Source: Verrucomicrobiaceae bacterium
GTDB taxonomy: Bacteria; Verrucomicrobiota; Verrucomicrobiia; Verrucomicrobiales; Akkermansiaceae
Assembly (NCBI GenBank): GCA_027483005.1
Contig: JAIXVN010000315.1
Span: 1 to 7,030 of the forward strand
Direction: 5' to 3'
Length of the DNA stretch: 7,030 nt
In this document: positions 6,061 through 7,030 of the stretch, piece after piece
Layout: every line of letters starts with the position of its first letter
Position numbering within the stretch: the first letter of the stretch is position 1
Program-made: the position numbers and the translations under genes
The notes under the pieces: generated by a model
What the model saw: only the letters and a program-made list of their open reading frames with translations
Told to the model about the DNA's origin: nothing
Databases searched by the model: none

Positions 6061-6357
6061 ATGATCCTGATGCGAATCCTCCGCCTCGTCTCCATTCTGG
6101 AAGGCGTGTCCTATCTGGTGCTACTGCTGGTTGCGATGCCGCTGAAGTATCTGTTCCATCAGGAAACGGCGGTGAAGATCACCGGGGCCCTTCATGGCGG
6201 GCTGTTCATCGCTTTGGCCGGAATCACCCTGATTGCGATGCTGGTGGCGAAGCTTCCGTTCAAGGCCGGCCTGCTCCTGGGACTCGCCTCGATTGTTCCG
6301 GCGGGAACCTTTCTTGCCGATCGCTTGCTGAAGAAGCACGAGCAGACGCTCACCTGA
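6061..6357 (+). CDS. DUF3817 integral membrane protein
   Basis: A 98-residue membrane protein with three hydrophobic segments (about 8-28, 42-63, 67-86). It has the hallmarks I associate with DUF3817: an early Glu-Gly (14-15, ILEGVSYL), MPLKYLF (26-32), His-Gly in the second helix (45-46), and a C-terminal SIVPAGTF followed by Asp-Arg (87-88). Members are small, widespread in bacteria and have no established function. An in-frame ATG at 6070 (MRILRL) is equally possible, since neither start has a ribosome site. Its last 8 bp overlap the end of the opposing DUF4250 gene. Confidence 0.85.
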   Translation: MILMRILRLVSILEGVSYLVLLLVAMPLKYLFHQETAVKITGALHGGLFIALAGITLIAMLVAKLPFKAGLLLGLASIVPAGTFLADRLLKKHEQTLT

Positions 6358-6538
6358 ACTGCTTCTGCTCCGGCCGATAGTCGTATCCGGAGGCGCTCAT
6401 TTTCTCGACCAACTTTTCGGGATCGAGGTTGTGGGTTTTCACCAGGTCCTCAAGCGACTCGGCGTTGTTCCGCAGCTCGGTGTTGAGCAAGCCGACCAGC
6501 AGATGCGGATCCATGGAAAGGGCTTTGGAAAGGTCCAT
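6350..6538 (-). CDS. DUF4250 miniprotein
   Basis: A 62-residue acidic, probably all-helical cytosolic protein that fits the DUF4250 pattern: DPHLLVGLLNTELRN (10-24), a Ser-Leu-Glu-Asp-Leu helix, LDPEKLVEKM, then GYDYRPEQKQF (51-61). The Asn-Thr-x-Leu-Arg and Gly-Tyr-x-Tyr plus terminal Gln-Phe are the family marks I recognise. Its function is unknown; the helices suggest a small DNA- or protein-binding fold. The start is either the ATG at 6538 or the in-frame ATG at 6514, which would begin directly at MDPHLL; no Shine-Dalgarno separates them. It converges with DUF3817 and diverges from the ADP-ribosylglycohydrolase-like gene. Confidence 0.75.
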   Translation of the reverse strand: MDLSKALSMDPHLLVGLLNTELRNNAESLEDLVKTHNLDPEKLVEKMSASGYDYRPEQKQFR

Positions 6539-6593
6539 CGGGGCGATGATGCCGCGGCGACCGATCGAGGCAAGCGTGCGTCGCCCTTGCGCG

Positions 6594-7030
6594 ATGGATT
6601 TCCGAGGCTATCGGCAGGGCATGATTCGTTGGATGGCCGCTTATGAGGGATCGCTCGCCGCCGATGCGCTGGCGATGCCGGTGCATTGGCATTATGACCG
6701 CGAGGCCCTCCGGCGCGATTACGGCACGGTGGATCATTTCATGGCACCGAAGAACCCACATCCTGGAAGCATCCTGTGGCGGTCAAGTTATGAGGCGCTG
6801 AACGAGAAGGGCGACATCCTGCGCGACCAGGCGAGGTTCTGGGGCCAGCGTGAGATCCACTACCACCAGTTTCTAACAGCCGGAGAAAACACGCTCAATT
6901 TCAAGCTGGCGACCGAGCTTTTCACGATGGTGAAGGCGAACGGCGGCTACGATCCCGATGAGTGGCTGGAGCGCTACATTTCACGAATGTTAGAGCCCGG
7001 ATGGCATCGCGACACCTATGTGGAGGAATA
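6594..7030 (+). CDS. ADP-ribosylglycohydrolase-like protein, 3' end missing
   Basis: The first 145 residues of a DraG/ARH-type protein, a family whose members remove ADP-ribose from proteins or small molecules using two metal ions. The N-terminus YEGSLAADALAMPVHWHYD (17-35) matches the first helix of the family (classically G-x-x-x-GDALG-x-P). The segment TAGENTLNFKLATELF (95-110) sits where the metal-binding Thr-Asp-Asp-Thr usually lies, but reads Gly-Glu-Asn-Thr. Further conserved-looking text is GGYDPDEWLERYI (117-129) and HRDTYVEE (138-145), which I associate with a eukaryote- and bacterium-shared ARH-like subgroup. The ATG at 6594 is chosen as the nearest start before the conserved helix; ATGs at 6621 and 6633 would shorten it slightly. 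Remaining metal ligands lie past the window edge, so activity cannot be judged. Confidence 0.78.
   Translation, partial: MDFRGYRQGMIRWMAAYEGSLAADALAMPVHWHYDREALRRDYGTVDHFMAPKNPHPGSILWRSSYEALNEKGDILRDQARFWGQREIHYHQFLTAGENTLNFKLATELFTMVKANGGYDPDEWLERYISRMLEPGWHRDTYVEE

Noticed and set aside
6570..6590. GCAAG/CTTGC inverted repeat upstream of the ADP-ribosylglycohydrolase-like gene, similar to the hairpin at 4959-4972
   Set aside because: Five-base arms with a long loop are expected by chance in GC-rich DNA; the likeness to the other hairpin is only in the arm sequence.
1..7030. CRISPR array, tRNA/rRNA, insertion sequence or phage genes
   Set aside because: No spaced direct repeats of suitable length, no RNA gene sequence and no transposase or phage protein were seen on either strand.

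Overview
This 7.0-kb, GC-rich window (about 60% by eye) looks like ordinary chromosome from a free-living Gram-negative bacterium. Several protein styles together point to the PVC group, most likely Verrucomicrobiota: a secreted CE1-type esterase, a DUF3817 membrane protein, a DUF4250 miniprotein, a divergent ADP-ribosylglycohydrolase relative, and gene starts without Shine-Dalgarno sequences. This assignment is an inference from gene content. No rRNA or marker gene is present.

Layout. (1) 1-758, minus: a secreted CE1/feruloyl-esterase-like hydrolase, cut by the window's left edge. (2) 907-1538, minus: a type II toxin-antitoxin operon, vapB then vapC, overlapping by 10 nt and preceded by a nested inverted repeat that is probably the autoregulatory operator. 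(3) 1660-1709: two perfect hairpins just past the end of the next operon. (4) 1713-4874, minus: a three-gene catabolic operon in the order zinc-dependent MDR dehydrogenase, SDR oxidoreductase, ACS-type MFS transporter. This set resembles the L-idonate/5-ketogluconate logic: oxidise a polyol or sugar acid at one carbon, reduce the keto acid, import the substrate. The SDR has Arg where the catalytic Lys should be. A 4 x 7-bp tandem repeat sits between the two dehydrogenase genes. (5) 4996-5997, plus: a two-helix membrane protein with a PsbP/DcrB-like domain and a C-terminal acyl-carrier-protein-like domain. Its phosphopantetheine Ser is replaced by Asp, and charge distribution predicts that both domains lie outside the cytoplasm. 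This is the most unusual gene here. (6) 6061-6357, plus: DUF3817 membrane protein, overlapping tail to tail by 8 bp with (7) 6350-6538, minus: DUF4250. (8) 6594-7030, plus: the N-terminal part of an ADP-ribosylglycohydrolase-like protein, cut by the right edge.

Two signals run across the window. No start codon has a convincing Shine-Dalgarno sequence. Three separate transcription-unit heads (esterase, vapB, DUF3817) carry the same arrangement of TTGA-type hexamer, exactly 17 nt, C-N-W-A-G-T followed by G, then 6-9 nt to the ATG. If these are promoters, the mRNAs are leaderless or nearly so. No gap longer than 300 bases lacks a gene.
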